DNA of 64,000 nucleotides from Paraglaciecola hydrolytica (GCF_001565895.1 NZ_LSNE01000006.1:128965-192964); one strand, 5' to 3'. Positions 34,403 through 44,274 are shown, numbered from the stretch's first letter. Numbers and translations are program-made. Notes: generated by a model from the letters alone, not told the origin.

Positions 34403-36004
34403 TTACACGGCTACATCAAATTGATTCATCGTATTATCTTTACCTGAAGCCTTAAGGGCTTGTTCACCAGAAAAATACTCTTTGTGATCATCACCAAGAT
34501 TAGATCCCGCCATCGCTTGATGTTTCACACAAGCTAACCCTTGACGAATCTCTTGACGTTGTACACCTTTCACGTAGGCCAGCATGCCTTCGCTGCCAAA
34601 GTATCCTTTAGCTAAGTTATCAGTAGATAAGGCAGCAGTGTGATAAGTTGGCAAGGTGATTAGGTGATGGAATATGCCAGCTTCACGGGCCGCATCAGCT
34701 TGAAAAGTTCTGATCTTATCATCGGCAACTTGAGCTAATTCTGAGTCATCGTATTGCGCTGACATTAAACTTTCACGTTGATAGTTGCTCAAGTCTTTTC
34801 CTTCGGTTTGCCACAGGTCAAATACCTGCTGACGGAAACTTAAAGTCCAGTTAAAAGAAGGAGAGTTGTTATATACCAACTTTGCATTGGGTATAGTTTG
34901 TCTGATAGCCCGAACCATGTCGCCTATTTGTCCGACATGAGGTTTTTCGGTTTCTATCCACAACAAATCAGCACCGTTTTGTAAGGAGGTGATGCAATCC
35001 AGTACTACACGATCAAAACCACTACCGTCTTTAAATTTGTATAAACCATTGGGCAAACGTGTGGGTTTTACTAATTTGCCGTTTTGTTTTAATACCGAAT
35101 CCCCTTCAGCTAAGTCGTTTACGCTGCTTACTTCCGTAGTATCTAAAAACTGATTGTATTGGGCGGCCAAATCATTAACGTGTTGTGACACGGGGATTTT
35201 TTGCGTAAGACCAGCGCCTAATGAATCCGTGCGCGCAACAATGATACCGTCGTCTACGCCCAGTTCTAAAAATGCGTAACGTACCGCATTTATTTTGGCC
35301 AAAAAGTCTTCATGGGGTACGGTAACTTTGCCGTCTTGATGACCACATTGTTTGGCATCTGATACTTGGTTTTCAATTTGGATACAACAAGCACCTGCCT
35401 CGATCATTTTTTTCGCTAATAGGTAGGTAGCTTCTTCGTTGCCAAAACCGGCATCAATGTCAGCAATAATGGGCACCACATGGGTTTGATAGTTATCAAT
35501 TTGTGCCATGATTTTACTGGTATTTAGCCCTTCTTGTTGAGCTTGGTCCAATTGCTTGAACAATTCACCTAGTTCACGGGCATCCGCCTGACGTAAAAAG
35601 GTATACAACTCTTCGATGAGGGCAGGTACGCTGGTTTTTTCATGCATGGATTGGTCGGGCAGGGGGCCAAATTCAGAACGTAACGCCGCCACCATCCAGC
35701 CAGACAAATATAAGTAGCGTTTATCGGTAGTACCATGATGTTTTTTTATCGCTAGCATCTTTTGTTGACCAATAAAACCGTGCCAACAACCTAAGGATTG
35801 AGTGTAATTAGTTGGATCTCTGTCATAATCTTCCATATCTTTACGCATAATAGCGGCAGTATATTTGGCTATGTCTAAACCTGTCTTAAAGCGGTTTTGG
35901 ATCTGCATGCGAGCAGCGTAAGCAGGGCTAATTGCTTTCCAGGTACCCAGCTGTTGGTTGACAAGTTTTTCGACAGAAGCAATATTATTTTGATACTGTG
36001 ACAT
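34403..36004 (-). CDS. aceA: Isocitrate lyase
   Basis: This enzyme splits isocitrate into glyoxylate and succinate, the first step of the glyoxylate shunt. I choose the ATG at 36004, with AAGGA eight bases upstream, giving 533 residues. The 32-codon extension to 36100 is unlikely. The length matches the longer isocitrate lyases of pseudomonads and Alteromonadales. The active-site cysteine loop reads AKQCGH instead of the Escherichia coli KKCGH, and the metal-binding PIIADIDAGFG block precedes it. The catalytic parts look intact. It is followed on the same strand by the LysR regulator and glcB. Confidence 0.95.
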   Translation of the reverse strand: MSQYQNNIASVEKLVNQQLGTWKAISPAYAARMQIQNRFKTGLDIAKYTAAIMRKDMEDYDRDPTNYTQSLGCWHGFIGQQKMLAIKKHHGTTDKRYLYLSGWMVAALRSEFGPLPDQSMHEKTSVPALIEELYTFLRQADARELGELFKQLDQAQQEGLNTSKIMAQIDNYQTHVVPIIADIDAGFGNEEATYLLAKKMIEAGACCIQIENQVSDAKQCGHQDGKVTVPHEDFLAKINAVRYAFLELGVDDGIIVARTDSLGAGLTQKIPVSQHVNDLAAQYNQFLDTTEVSSVNDLAEGDSVLKQNGKLVKPTRLPNGLYKFKDGSGFDRVVLDCITSLQNGADLLWIETEKPHVGQIGDMVRAIRQTIPNAKLVYNNSPSFNWTLSFRQQVFDLWQTEGKDLSNYQRESLMSAQYDDSELAQVADDKIRTFQADAAREAGIFHHLITLPTYHTAALSTDNLAKGYFGSEGMLAYVKGVQRQEIRQGLACVKHQAMAGSNLGDDHKEYFSGEQALKASGKDNTMNQFDVAV

Positions 36005-36276
36005 TAGGATGTTCCTTTTGTTTGTAGGGTAAGGCGATATGGGAACCTTATTATTATTGTGTTCACCACGTTGCAAACATCCTAAGTCAGAAATACACAT
36101 ATAAAAATACTATATATTTCATTTTCGTTATTCATGTTGTGAATGGTTGTTGTGATTGGATTACGATTATAAGTTGAACAGTTAGGTGTTTGTGCACACA
36201 GTGGCTACTATTCATGAGAATGAATGCGTTTTAATATGCATTTATTATGGCCAGCTCAATAGAAACGGTGGGAAAT

Positions 36277-37227
36277 ATGTCAGAATTATTAGCATCCATT
36301 GATCAAAGAACTCAACTGGTTGGAGAAAACCGACTTGAGTTATTGATGTTTAAATTGGGTACTCGCCATACTTTTGCGTTAAACGTATTTAAAGTCAGAG
36401 AAGTCATTACCGTTCCTTTACTTAATCAACTACCTGGCTCTCATGCTCATCTCAAAGGTGTAACAAACTACCGGGGCTCGTCGATCCCTATTATCGATTT
36501 ACGAGCTGCGATAAAAATGGCCAATAAAACAGATTATCAGCCTGCTAATGTGATCATCACGGAATACAATCGCAGTGTACAAGGTTTCCTTATTGGTCAG
36601 ATCATGAGCATCATTAATACCTCTTGGAGTAATATTCAGCCTCCTCCCTCTACCGCGGGTAAAAACAATTACTTAACCGCCATCACACAGGTAGACATTG
36701 AAGGAGCAAGAGAACTAGTTGAAATTATTGATGTTGAAAAAGTTTTAGCGGAAATTGTTGAGTATGACACCACTATTTCAGCTGAAGTACTGGATGATCA
36801 AGTAACTCAGCATCTTAAAGGTAAAAAGATACTTATTGTTGATGACTCGGCAACTGCACGTTGGCAGATCAGAGAAACGCTGCAACAGCTTGGTATCATA
36901 ATTATTGAACAAAAAGATGGTTTGAAAGCCCTGAACTTATTACGCAGTTGGGCTGATGAAGGCAAAACAGTCACAGACGAAATCCTCATGATGTTCACCG
37001 ATGCTGAAATGCCAGAAATGGATGGTTATCGCTTAACTGCCGAAGTTCGTCAAGATCCCAGAATGAGCAATTTGTTCATCGCTTTAAATACCTCATTAAG
37101 TGGCAGTTTTAATGAAGCCATGGTGGAAAAAGTCGGTTGTAACCGTTTTATTTCAAAGTTTCAGCCCGATTTGTTAGTCGATGTTGTGCAACAGCGTATG
37201 CGCCAAGTCCTTAATATAGAAGAATAA
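36277..37227 (+). CDS. cheV: Chemotaxis protein CheV (CheW domain plus receiver domain)
   Basis: I prefer the ATG at 36277, giving 316 residues, because family members begin MS-x-LL-x-S-I/V-x-QRTQLVG and GGTGGG lies upstream. An ATG ten codons earlier has no ribosome-binding site. A CheW-like coupling domain (about 14-160) is joined to a response-regulator domain (about 183-310). The acid pocket Asp189-Asp190 and the phosphorylation site Asp242 in FTDAEMP are present. CheV couples chemoreceptors to CheA and adapts by phosphorylation. No other chemotaxis gene is in the window, which is common for cheV paralogues. Confidence 0.92.
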   Translation: MSELLASIDQRTQLVGENRLELLMFKLGTRHTFALNVFKVREVITVPLLNQLPGSHAHLKGVTNYRGSSIPIIDLRAAIKMANKTDYQPANVIITEYNRSVQGFLIGQIMSIINTSWSNIQPPPSTAGKNNYLTAITQVDIEGARELVEIIDVEKVLAEIVEYDTTISAEVLDDQVTQHLKGKKILIVDDSATARWQIRETLQQLGIIIIEQKDGLKALNLLRSWADEGKTVTDEILMMFTDAEMPEMDGYRLTAEVRQDPRMSNLFIALNTSLSGSFNEAMVEKVGCNRFISKFQPDLLVDVVQQRMRQVLNIEE

Positions 37228-37368
37228 AAGGCTAGTCCTAACCTTGTGATATAGCTTTACATAGATTGTTTTAAAGTTTATGGATTTCTCTGCAATTTTT
37301 ATAGTCATTTTGTCATTAACCTGACTTATACTGCCCTGCCAAATTTGAAGAAACCCTCTGGAGATTGG

Positions 37369-38661
37369 ATGAAAAAGAGTGCAATTTTACTATTAGCTAG
37401 CGTGTGTAGTAGCGTATTGGCGAGCCCAGCCCCTAAAAATATCATAATGGTGGTGGGCGATGGTATGGGACCTGAATATACAACAGCTTATCGTATGTAC
37501 ATGGATGATAAGAATACTCCAGAATTAGAATTGACCATATTTGATCAACTATTGGTGGGGATGGCAAGTACCCATCCAGATTTATCTAATGGATATGTTA
37601 CCGATTCAGCCGCAGGCGCTACGTCTTTAGCCACTGGGGTAAAAACCTATAATGGCGCCATTGGCATGGATATTAACAAACAGCCAGTGCAAACCGTGTT
37701 GGAATACGCCAAACAACAGGGGCGTAAAACAGGTGTAGCCGTCACCTCACAAATTAACCATGCGACCCCTGCGGGGTTTTCGGCTCACAATGTTAGTCGG
37801 CAAAATTACGATGAAATCGCCAATAGTTATTTTGATCAAAGGATTAATGGTCAATTTACACTGGATGTAATGTTAGGTGGTGGTTGGACGTATTTTATTC
37901 GTAAAGACCGCAATCTGGTTGAGGAGTTTAAGCAAGCGGGTTACGAATATATTGATACCATGGCCGCTCTGGCTAACGTTAGCACTGGCAAACCCTTGCT
38001 TGGTCTCTTTGATGATACCGGCTTGGCGTGGGCACTAGATGCGCCGAACAAACAACGTTTACCTGCCTTAGTGAATACGGCAGTAAAACAATTGGAAAAC
38101 GATAAAGGTTTCTTTTTGTTAGTAGAGGGTAGCCAAATTGATTGGGGTGGGCATTCAAATGATATCGCCGCTGCCATGGGTGAAATGCACGATTTGGGCC
38201 TTACACTACAATGGTTAGCCGATTACGTAGAGCAACACCCAGACACTCTATTTGTGGTAACAGCTGATCATAGTACTGGCGGCATGACGATAGGTGCCCG
38301 TGGTAAGTACGAATGGGATCCGAGTTTTTTACATGGTTTGAAAAGCTCCCCTTCTAATATTGCCAGTTTGTTGGTGGATGCTAAAGATCGAATTGCTGTG
38401 GCCAATGAACAACTTGGTTTTGAGCTTAATGACGAGGAACAATCCAAGTTAACAGCAATTAATTCAAAAGATAGTAAAGCGTATTATAAAGCGCTTAAGT
38501 CAATACTAGATGTTCGCAGTCATACTGGTTGGACAACCAGCGGACATACCGGTGTGGATGTGCAAATTTTTGCCAAGGGGCCGGGTAGTGATTTGTTTCG
38601 TGGTCATCTGGACAATACTGATATAGCAAAAAACGTTTTTAAATTATTAGGTAAAAAATAG
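37369..38661 (+). CDS. Periplasmic alkaline phosphatase
   Basis: The protein has 430 residues from an ATG with GGAG six bases upstream; the frame stays open to a TTG at 37345. A Sec signal peptide (residues 1-19, VLA site) targets it to the periplasm. Metal and nucleophile motifs of the alkaline phosphatase superfamily are present: VVGDGMG at 28-34 with Asp31, the phosphoserine Ser80 in TDSAAGAT, then GSQIDWGGH and TADHSTGG, which supply Zn-binding Asp and His residues. It releases phosphate from monoesters. A TATACT minus-10-like box at 37327 is preceded by a Pho-box-like repeat, so phosphate control is possible but not certain. Confidence 0.92.
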   Translation: MKKSAILLLASVCSSVLASPAPKNIIMVVGDGMGPEYTTAYRMYMDDKNTPELELTIFDQLLVGMASTHPDLSNGYVTDSAAGATSLATGVKTYNGAIGMDINKQPVQTVLEYAKQQGRKTGVAVTSQINHATPAGFSAHNVSRQNYDEIANSYFDQRINGQFTLDVMLGGGWTYFIRKDRNLVEEFKQAGYEYIDTMAALANVSTGKPLLGLFDDTGLAWALDAPNKQRLPALVNTAVKQLENDKGFFLLVEGSQIDWGGHSNDIAAAMGEMHDLGLTLQWLADYVEQHPDTLFVVTADHSTGGMTIGARGKYEWDPSFLHGLKSSPSNIASLLVDAKDRIAVANEQLGFELNDEEQSKLTAINSKDSKAYYKALKSILDVRSHTGWTTSGHTGVDVQIFAKGPGSDLFRGHLDNTDIAKNVFKLLGKK

Positions 38662-38682
38662 TTAGTTCGACGTTTTAAAATT

Positions 38683-38710
38683 AAAACGCCAGTTTAATAC
38701 TGGCGTTTTT
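38683..38710. terminator. Bidirectional terminator between the phosphatase and membrane-protein genes
   Basis: An eleven-base perfect stem AAAACGCCAGT / ACTGGCGTTTT with loop TTAAT is followed by T's on the plus strand. On the minus strand it is also followed by a T-rich stretch. It lies 22 bases after the phosphatase stop and between convergent genes. Confidence 0.88.
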
Positions 38711-38789
38711 CGGTTTAGTTCTAGGCTTATTTAACGCAGTGCGTTGTTTTTAGCTCGCCACTCGAAGCTCGTAACTAAAAGCTAATGGT

Positions 38790-39491
38790 TTATTTAGTTT
38801 CGGCTAAAAAGTGATCCAACTCTTGACCCGTAAGTTTTTTGATTTGGGCAAAGATATACCATAGGGCACCAAGCAGCATGATCATGCTGGGGATAACGAT
38901 AACGGGGTAACTTAGCGCCGTCATACGTCCTAGTTCTTCAGTGTATTCGGTGGTGCCAGGTGGGCTGACTAAGATGACTTTGGCTAGTATGTAATTAAGG
39001 GCCGCTGATAAGAAAAAAGATCCCGCAACAATATACGAACTAATTGCCATCTTTTTTTCAAACAAAGAGTGTGTACCGGTGTTTTCGAGTGATTGATTAA
39101 GATTCTGCCAATTAATGATTTGCTCGTTTAGAACAAACACCTTGAGCAGTGGTTTACTGGTACGTTGGGTAATCAATACGGCTAAACCTATGATCGCAGG
39201 AATTGCAGCCTCTTTAATAGCGATATATTCAGCCGGAAGTTTTAATAGACTGATACCGCCAGTAAGAATAACACTAACAATACCCAGTATGGAAAAAGCA
39301 TTCACCTTACCTGATTGTTTTAAATCCCATAGGCCAAAACCGATAGGGAATAGTAGTGCTACCACTATGCTCCAAGCAGGACCCAGGCTGTCTTCTCCGC
39401 TCAACTTGGTCATGATCAATACAGGGATTACAATATTGAATGCTAAATTGCCTAACATGCCACCCGGTTTTTTCTGATTTTCTTCGCTCAT
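38790..39491 (-). CDS. Multi-pass inner-membrane protein (VC0807-like, tentative)
   Basis: The protein has 233 residues with about six hydrophobic helices. The first is near residues 17-28 (FNIVIPVLIMTK) and the last near 200-220. A cytoplasmic or periplasmic loop between about 115 and 150 is hydrophilic (NLNQSLENTG). No catalytic motif or transporter signature is recognised. The N-terminal layout and length recall the VC0807 family of membrane proteins, whose function is unknown. It is a single gene, convergent with the phosphatase. Physiology cannot be inferred from the sequence. Confidence 0.65.
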   Translation of the reverse strand: MSEENQKKPGGMLGNLAFNIVIPVLIMTKLSGEDSLGPAWSIVVALLFPIGFGLWDLKQSGKVNAFSILGIVSVILTGGISLLKLPAEYIAIKEAAIPAIIGLAVLITQRTSKPLLKVFVLNEQIINWQNLNQSLENTGTHSLFEKKMAISSYIVAGSFFLSAALNYILAKVILVSPPGTTEYTEELGRMTALSYPVIVIPSMIMLLGALWYIFAQIKKLTGQELDHFLAETK

Positions 39492-39576
39492 TTTAACCCT
39501 ACTGTAATTCTATATTTGCTTTGCCATTATAGGCAGATTGCTTGTGCAGACCTATCAATACTTTCAACAACCAGAA

Positions 39577-40140
39577 CTACTTTGGTTTAGCCCAAAGTTT
39601 GGCTGCAATTAACCCCGCCGCAAAACCAAATAAATGAGATTCCCAAGACACAAAAGGGCTGGTGGGCATAACACCAAAAATCAGTCCTCCATAAAAAAAC
39701 GCGACGAGTAAAGAAATGATCAGTAGTTTGAAGCTTTTACTTAAAAATCCTGCCAAAACTAAATAACCAAAATAGCCGTATATCAGCCCACTGGCTCCGA
39801 TATGGCTGGCAGAGCGGCCAAACAACCAGACTAAAATCCCACCTAAAATGATGATCCACAGACTGACCAGTAAATAGCGCCTAAGACCGTATTGCAACAT
39901 GAGGTAGGTGAAAATAGCCACAGGTATAAGGTTAGACAAAAAGTGTTGCAGACTACCGTGAATAAACGGTCCTAAAATAATGCCTTTTAAACCGGGTACA
40001 TAGCGAGGGATATTACCTAATTGATTGAGCATTCTACCGCTAAATAGATTGATCACTTCAATGGCGACTAATACCGCCAACAGGATAACTATCCATTTGA
40101 TTTGTTGTTTAGTATCCCATTTTTTTGTTAGTACATTCAT
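39577..40140 (-). CDS. Rhomboid-family intramembrane serine protease
   Basis: The protein has 187 residues from an ATG at 40140, with an AGG upstream; a GTG at 40158 would add six residues. It has six or so transmembrane helices. The catalytic dyad is intact: Ser117 in GASGLIYGY and His169 in SHLFGFAAG. The loop-1 segment GPFIHGSLQHFLSN near 57-70 is also conserved. Rhomboids cleave single-pass membrane proteins within the lipid bilayer. Nothing in the neighbourhood identifies the substrate. I see no GlyGly-CTERM protein in the window, so I do not call it a rhombosortase. Confidence 0.88.
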   Translation of the reverse strand: MNVLTKKWDTKQQIKWIVILLAVLVAIEVINLFSGRMLNQLGNIPRYVPGLKGIILGPFIHGSLQHFLSNLIPVAIFTYLMLQYGLRRYLLVSLWIIILGGILVWLFGRSASHIGASGLIYGYFGYLVLAGFLSKSFKLLIISLLVAFFYGGLIFGVMPTSPFVSWESHLFGFAAGLIAAKLWAKPK

Positions 40141-40216
40141 ATAAGCCTGTTTGACCACTGTGACTACCCTAGGCCATAGTCTGAATTAATTTTTATGTTT
40201 TAGTCGTGTCCAATTG

Positions 40217-41380
40217 TCACAAAATAATATGTGGCAAATAACGCGAAAGATCCTGAGTGATAGGGGAGGAGTCCTCACGTACCGAAATACCTGCGGCTTG
40301 ATCGTTAACTAACCAAGAGCCAATCAAAGTATGATTTTTGCCAAAGGTAGGCAAGGGAGCGTAGGCTTGATAAATAAATCCTTCTTCACCATAGGGACCT
40401 TGGCCAGTAACAATGGTTTTACCATTCTCAAGTAAACTAATATTGGCGCCTTCGCGGGAGAATAGCGGCTTTTTAATTAATTTAGTCTCACTTGCTTCAC
40501 TTAAATCGTCTTCAAAATAAGAGGGCAATAGATTGGGGTGCTTAGGGAACATTTTCCATAACATCGGCAGTAAAGCCTTGTTAGATAATACGGATTTCCA
40601 CAGGGGTTCAATCCAGTTCACTTGTGCCGGTATGATGGCCGTAGCAAATTCTTCACGTTGCATAAATTCCCAAGGATAAAGCTTAAATAGGGAATTGATG
40701 ACATGGTCTTGCAGGTCGGTAAAGTGACCACACTCGCTCAGGCCAATATCTTCTATATAGACAAAAGGGCTGCTTAAACCCGCTTCACTGGCACAGTCTT
40801 GTAAGTACTGTACTGTGCCACGGTCTTCAGTCGTGTCTTTGCAGCACGCAAAATGCAAACTGTTTATTCCGTAAAAATCAGCAATGTTGCTTAGTTGGTG
40901 GATGAGCTTTTCTTGTAGAGAATTAAATTGATCGGCTTGTTTGCTGAGCTTGCCAGCATTGACTTGGTCTTCTAACCACAGCCATTGCCAAAAACCAGAT
41001 TCATACAAAGACGTAGGTGTATCTGCATTATTTTCATAGAGTTTTGCTGGGCCTTTGCCATGATAAGCAAAGTCTAAACGAGAATATAGACTCGGGGTTT
41101 TAGCCTGCCATGAGTCTGCAATAGGTTGCCAAAACTCGTGGGGGATCTGAAATTTTTGTAGCAACTCTTCATCTTTAACTACCTTGTCTACCACAGCTAA
41201 ACACAGCTGGTGAATTTCCAAGGTAGGCTCTTCTATATCCTGCTCAATTTGTTGGAGGGTAAATTGGTAATAGGCGCTTTCATCCCAATAAGGTTCACCT
41301 TGTAGGGTATGAAAGCTAAAACCAAATTCGGCTGCTTTTTTACGCCAATTTTGCCGTTCCTGAATACCTACTCTTAACAT
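40217..41380 (-). CDS. Glutathionylspermidine-synthase-like ATP-grasp ligase (YjfC/YgiC-type)
   Basis: The start is set at the ATG of 41380, because the family begins M-x-R with DWR/NWR-x-KA, as here ([16 protein letters not shown]). The frame stays open to 41458 but would then overlap the previous gene. The product is 387 residues, the exact YjfC/YgiC length. It shows [22 protein letters not shown] blocks near residue 100 and the ATP-grasp LYPWEFM and [11 protein letters not shown] segments. It lacks the N-terminal amidase of bifunctional E. coli Gss. It probably ligates an amine to a peptide; the substrate is unknown. It ends the yjfIJKLMC-like operon. Confidence 0.88.
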   Translation of the reverse strand: MLRVGIQERQNWRKKAAEFGFSFHTLQGEPYWDESAYYQFTLQQIEQDIEEPTLEIHQLCLAVVDKVVKDEELLQKFQIPHEFWQPIADSWQAKTPSLYSRLDFAYHGKGPAKLYENNADTPTSLYESGFWQWLWLEDQVNAGKLSKQADQFNSLQEKLIHQLSNIADFYGINSLHFACCKDTTEDRGTVQYLQDCASEAGLSSPFVYIEDIGLSECGHFTDLQDHVINSLFKLYPWEFMQREEFATAIIPAQVNWIEPLWKSVLSNKALLPMLWKMFPKHPNLLPSYFEDDLSEASETKLIKKPLFSREGANISLLENGKTIVTGQGPYGEEGFIYQAYAPLPTFGKNHTLIGSWLVNDQAAGISVREDSSPITQDLSRYLPHIIL

Positions 41381-41390
41381 GGTACTTAGA

Positions 41391-42056
41391 TTAACCGCCC
41401 CAACTGCTTTTAGATGAACTACTGCCCCATGAGGATTTTGCTCGTACGCTACTGCCAAAACCGCCGCGACTCATGGTTTTTGCCACTGTAGGTTTAGGTT
41501 TAAACACCTCTTTGTTAACCCGCATATTACGTTGGCGCTGATCACCAAAATCATAACCGTCTGAGCCAACCCAGCGATTACGAAAAGGTGAATTACCCGA
41601 ATAGGAAGTAAACATTGGCTGGCTGTAATAACCCCGAGGCGACAATAAATTGCTCAGCATGTAGCCAGCCATAAAGGGCATAAAAAATGAGCCACTTTCG
41701 TTACGAACAACCCTACATTGATTGGTGCCAAAATCCGTTTCACAATCTTGGGCAGAAGCATATTTAGGCGCTGTGCGCTCTGCTTCTTCTACTGCTTGCT
41801 GATAGGCCGTTCTACATTGCTCGGCCATACTGGGGTTGGCCGCGGCGCATTCATCTGCATTTGTGTAGATGGTGGCCTGTTCCTTTTCTTCGCCACAAGC
41901 GCTGAGAAAAATCGCAGCTATGCCCAAAGCTAAAGGCTTAATACTAAAACCCTTACGCATGCGGGATATATTGATTGAACTCGAGCGTTTCTGACTCGGT
42001 TTTTGTGTGGTAACTCTTTGTGGAGTACCTTGGTATGAAGTAACTACAGGACGCAT
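41391..42056 (-). CDS. DUF1190 lipoprotein (YjfM/YgiB-type)
   Basis: The protein has 221 residues. AGGAGG lies six bases before the ATG, which confirms this long N terminus. A hydrophobic segment ends in a lipobox (FLSAC, Cys54) after a 35-residue basic, Ser-rich leader, as in YgiB. The mature part has paired Cys residues ([24 protein letters not shown]) and ends in a Gly/Ser-rich tail. DUF1190 proteins always travel with the ATP-grasp gene downstream (gap ten bases). The tail may be the ligase substrate or an envelope anchor, but this is unproven. It is envelope-located by its lipobox. Confidence 0.88.
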   Translation of the reverse strand: MRPVVTSYQGTPQRVTTQKPSQKRSSSINISRMRKGFSIKPLALGIAAIFLSACGEEKEQATIYTNADECAAANPSMAEQCRTAYQQAVEEAERTAPKYASAQDCETDFGTNQCRVVRNESGSFFMPFMAGYMLSNLLSPRGYYSQPMFTSYSGNSPFRNRWVGSDGYDFGDQRQRNMRVNKEVFKPKPTVAKTMSRGGFGSSVRAKSSWGSSSSKSSWGG

Positions 42057-42066
42057 ATCAATCCTC

Positions 42067-42483
42067 CTAATAGCTCATGCAAGCAGCGTTAAGCAGACCA
42101 ACCGATACTGACATCGCCGCTAACATAGTGCCTGCGGAGACTTCGTTTTGGTTAATGCGTTCGGCAATTTTTGGCATAAAAGTAAAACGTAGCAGCGCAA
42201 AAGCTATTGATTGGGCGATGATGGCTACTATGCCCCATACTACAAAATCAATGATAGACAGGGAATTAGTCGCGGCACCTGCCAAAGCAATGCTGAAACC
42301 TATCATCGCACCACCAAAACCGACAGCTGCTGCGAGGTTTTTATCCTCTTTGACTAACTTCCATTCGTCGTGGGGAGTGACAAAGGCGTAAATAATCTTA
42401 AAAACAAAAAGTAGTACCACTGAGATGGCAAAATACAGGGCAAAATTAGCCAAGCCTGCAATTGAATGTAAAATCATGTCCAT
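42067..42483 (-). CDS. DUF350 membrane protein (YjfL-type)
   Basis: The 138-residue protein has four predicted transmembrane helices and two repeated DUF350 halves. Signature positions are FKIIYAFVTPHDEW between helices 1 and 2 and a small-residue-rich second half (VGFGGAMIGFSIALAG). It is the fifth gene of the YjfI-to-C type operon in the order of E. coli, here ten bases before the DUF1190 lipoprotein. Family members are predicted envelope-stress components, but no biochemical function is proven. A GAGGA ribosome-binding site precedes the ATG. Confidence 0.88.
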   Translation of the reverse strand: MDMILHSIAGLANFALYFAISVVLLFVFKIIYAFVTPHDEWKLVKEDKNLAAAVGFGGAMIGFSIALAGAATNSLSIIDFVVWGIVAIIAQSIAFALLRFTFMPKIAERINQNEVSAGTMLAAMSVSVGLLNAACMSY

Positions 42484-42516
42484 GTTGAATCCTCTTTTTA
42501 GTCGATAAATATTGGT

Positions 42517-43161
42517 TTAGCCGTTAATCGTAATATCACCCTGAGTTAAATTGAAACCGGTACTTATTACTAAACAACGATCAAAGTTGTCATTCACCAG
42601 TTTTTCTTCCGCGCTGATCAGTAAGGTTTCAACTTCTCCACCATCAAGCTGTCTTTCATACAACATCACAAACTGATCGGTTTCGCTGACATCACCGTCT
42701 TCTTCATAGGTCTTTTCAGTCATTGCTACTGGCGGCGATTCATCCCCTACTGCATCCCACACTCGGGTAAAACGAGTGTCTTCCAATGGATATTGAGCTT
42801 TAGAGATTCCGTCTTTTATTAAAGATTTCCACTGTTGCTCATTACCAATCGTCGTCGTGCTGTAAAAGTACCACAGCTTGACATCGGTAATGTGGTTTTC
42901 GGTATCACCGCCGTCCAAAATGACCTGCAAAAAGGCATCGTCGTCAGTGTAAAAACGTAATATTTTTCCACCGGTATCGAGATTAACTTCGCCCACGGCT
43001 TGAATAATGTGGGTCGATGCGGCCTTTTCGATAATCAACTGCGGTTCGAGCATGCGTAACTTAAGAGGTTCGATTTGAAATGAACCACCCAGATACAAGC
43101 CCATAATTTCTGGCGTACTGGCTTTAGGTTCAGGCTTTTTACCAAACAAGCGGCTAAACAT
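42517..43161 (-). CDS. DUF2491 protein (YjfK-type)
   Basis: The start is set at 43161, where the ATG has TGGAG six bases before it and the N terminus becomes MFSRLFGKK, as in YjfK proteins. The frame stays open to 43233 but overlaps the channel gene heavily. With this start the overlap is eight bases, which suggests coupling. The 214-residue protein is acidic and cytoplasmic, without signal or membrane helices. The domain has no known activity but occurs in yjf operons with the PspA-like protein. It may bridge the channel or PspA-like protein and the membrane complex. Confidence 0.85.
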   Translation of the reverse strand: MFSRLFGKKPEPKASTPEIMGLYLGGSFQIEPLKLRMLEPQLIIEKAASTHIIQAVGEVNLDTGGKILRFYTDDDAFLQVILDGGDTENHITDVKLWYFYSTTTIGNEQQWKSLIKDGISKAQYPLEDTRFTRVWDAVGDESPPVAMTEKTYEEDGDVSETDQFVMLYERQLDGGEVETLLISAEEKLVNDNFDRCLVISTGFNLTQGDITING

Positions 43162-44215
43162 ATTTTTCTCCACTGAACTCATTCCAGTTAAAACGCTGGA
43201 TGCGCTCATCGGCAATATAAAAAATCTTATCACCTGGGTTCACTATTTGATCAAGGTCAGGATTAACCTCAATTGAGAGTTTTTGGTGAGCACGTGACAA
43301 GCCAATTAAGGTGGCACGGTAATCCCGTTTTAAGCCAATAAACAACTTGCTTACCAATAATGGTGAAACGTTTTCAGGGATAGAAACTGAATATTGAGCA
43401 TTGCCTTCATCCACATCTAAGAGGTCGTGGTGCAATAAACTGGAACCTGGGTCAAAAGCCGCTTTGGCTAACATTTCAACCGCGACGCTGGGAGTGCATT
43501 CCACATTGGGGCAGTGTTTTTGCAACAAAGGCACCAAGGTTTCGTCATTAAAATATGCCACCATTTGGGCATTGGGATTTCGCTGACTGCAATACAGCGC
43601 GGTAGTCATGGTCAGATCATCTTCTGGATTATCCATCAAAATCACTTTAGCTCGAGCCACACAAGCGCGATCCATGTCCTGATCATTGCTAAAGGTGGTG
43701 ACTTTTACAAACTCAATGTCGTCAGGCAAAGGATTAGTGATTTCAGCCCGCACACATAAAACAATAGTGGGGTTTTCTGCAACTGACTTTTTTTCACGGA
43801 TAAGCAAATTCAACAAGCGCATGGTGCGCTGACCATTCCAGCCCAGCACCAATATATGGTTCTCTACATGTAAATCTTTCAAACCTCTTACTCCTTTTTG
43901 CCATTGGTCAGACACCCATTTAGCACCATGGCCTAAAATCAGTGCAAAGATACTTAAACCCAGGGGGATGACATAAAAAGAAACGATGTATTTACCGGCT
44001 GTGGTAGACGGCGCTAGATCGCCATAACCTACAGTGGAACCCGTCACAGCTAACCAATAAATAAAATTGGTGGTTTGGGTTAAGTTTTCTTCGCCTGCTA
44101 GCCACAATAATATCCAACTTGTACAGGCATAAAAAAATAGCGCCAGTACAATGCTGTACCAGCGCATATCTGCGAATACTCTGATTATTAATTTACGTAC
44201 CTTTACACTGAGCAT
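43154..44215 (-). CDS. Two-helix potassium channel with cytoplasmic RCK/TrkA-N domain
   Basis: The protein has 353 residues. The first helix (about 20-40) is followed by a pore helix and the potassium-channel selectivity filter TVGYGD at 61-66, then a second helix (72-92). A Rossmann-type TrkA-N domain begins ILVLGWNGQRT near 116 and binds a nucleotide or ion-gating ligand. A TrkA-C-like tail ends the protein. It would conduct K+ across the inner membrane under ligand control. Its presence inside the otherwise standard yjf operon, between the PspA-like and DUF2491 genes, is notable. It overlaps the DUF2491 gene by eight bases. Confidence 0.92.
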   Translation of the reverse strand: MLSVKVRKLIIRVFADMRWYSIVLALFFYACTSWILLWLAGEENLTQTTNFIYWLAVTGSTVGYGDLAPSTTAGKYIVSFYVIPLGLSIFALILGHGAKWVSDQWQKGVRGLKDLHVENHILVLGWNGQRTMRLLNLLIREKKSVAENPTIVLCVRAEITNPLPDDIEFVKVTTFSNDQDMDRACVARAKVILMDNPEDDLTMTTALYCSQRNPNAQMVAYFNDETLVPLLQKHCPNVECTPSVAVEMLAKAAFDPGSSLLHHDLLDVDEGNAQYSVSIPENVSPLLVSKLFIGLKRDYRATLIGLSRAHQKLSIEVNPDLDQIVNPGDKIFYIADERIQRFNWNEFSGEKYV

Positions 44216-44274
44216 GCAGAATTACTGTTCCATTTTTTGCTTGATTTGAGTTCAGGTATTTATCCCAACTCAGT

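Noticed and set aside
36005-36100. 32-residue N-terminal extension of isocitrate lyase
   Set aside because: It is not part of the conserved protein, and AAGGA precedes the internal ATG at 36004.
37310-37332. Pho box of the alkaline phosphatase gene
   Set aside because: A TTGTCAT/CTGACTT 7-4-7 pair exists, but it touches the TATACT minus-10 instead of lying about ten bases from it, and the second half is poor. It is mentioned only in the gene entry.
39577-40140. Rhombosortase for GlyGly-CTERM proteins
   Set aside because: No GlyGly-CTERM protein is present in the window and the sequence looks like a general rhomboid.
41381-41458. 26-residue N-terminal extension of the ATP-grasp ligase
   Set aside because: It would overlap the DUF1190 gene by 68 bases and is absent from the family; the internal ATG restores the usual start.
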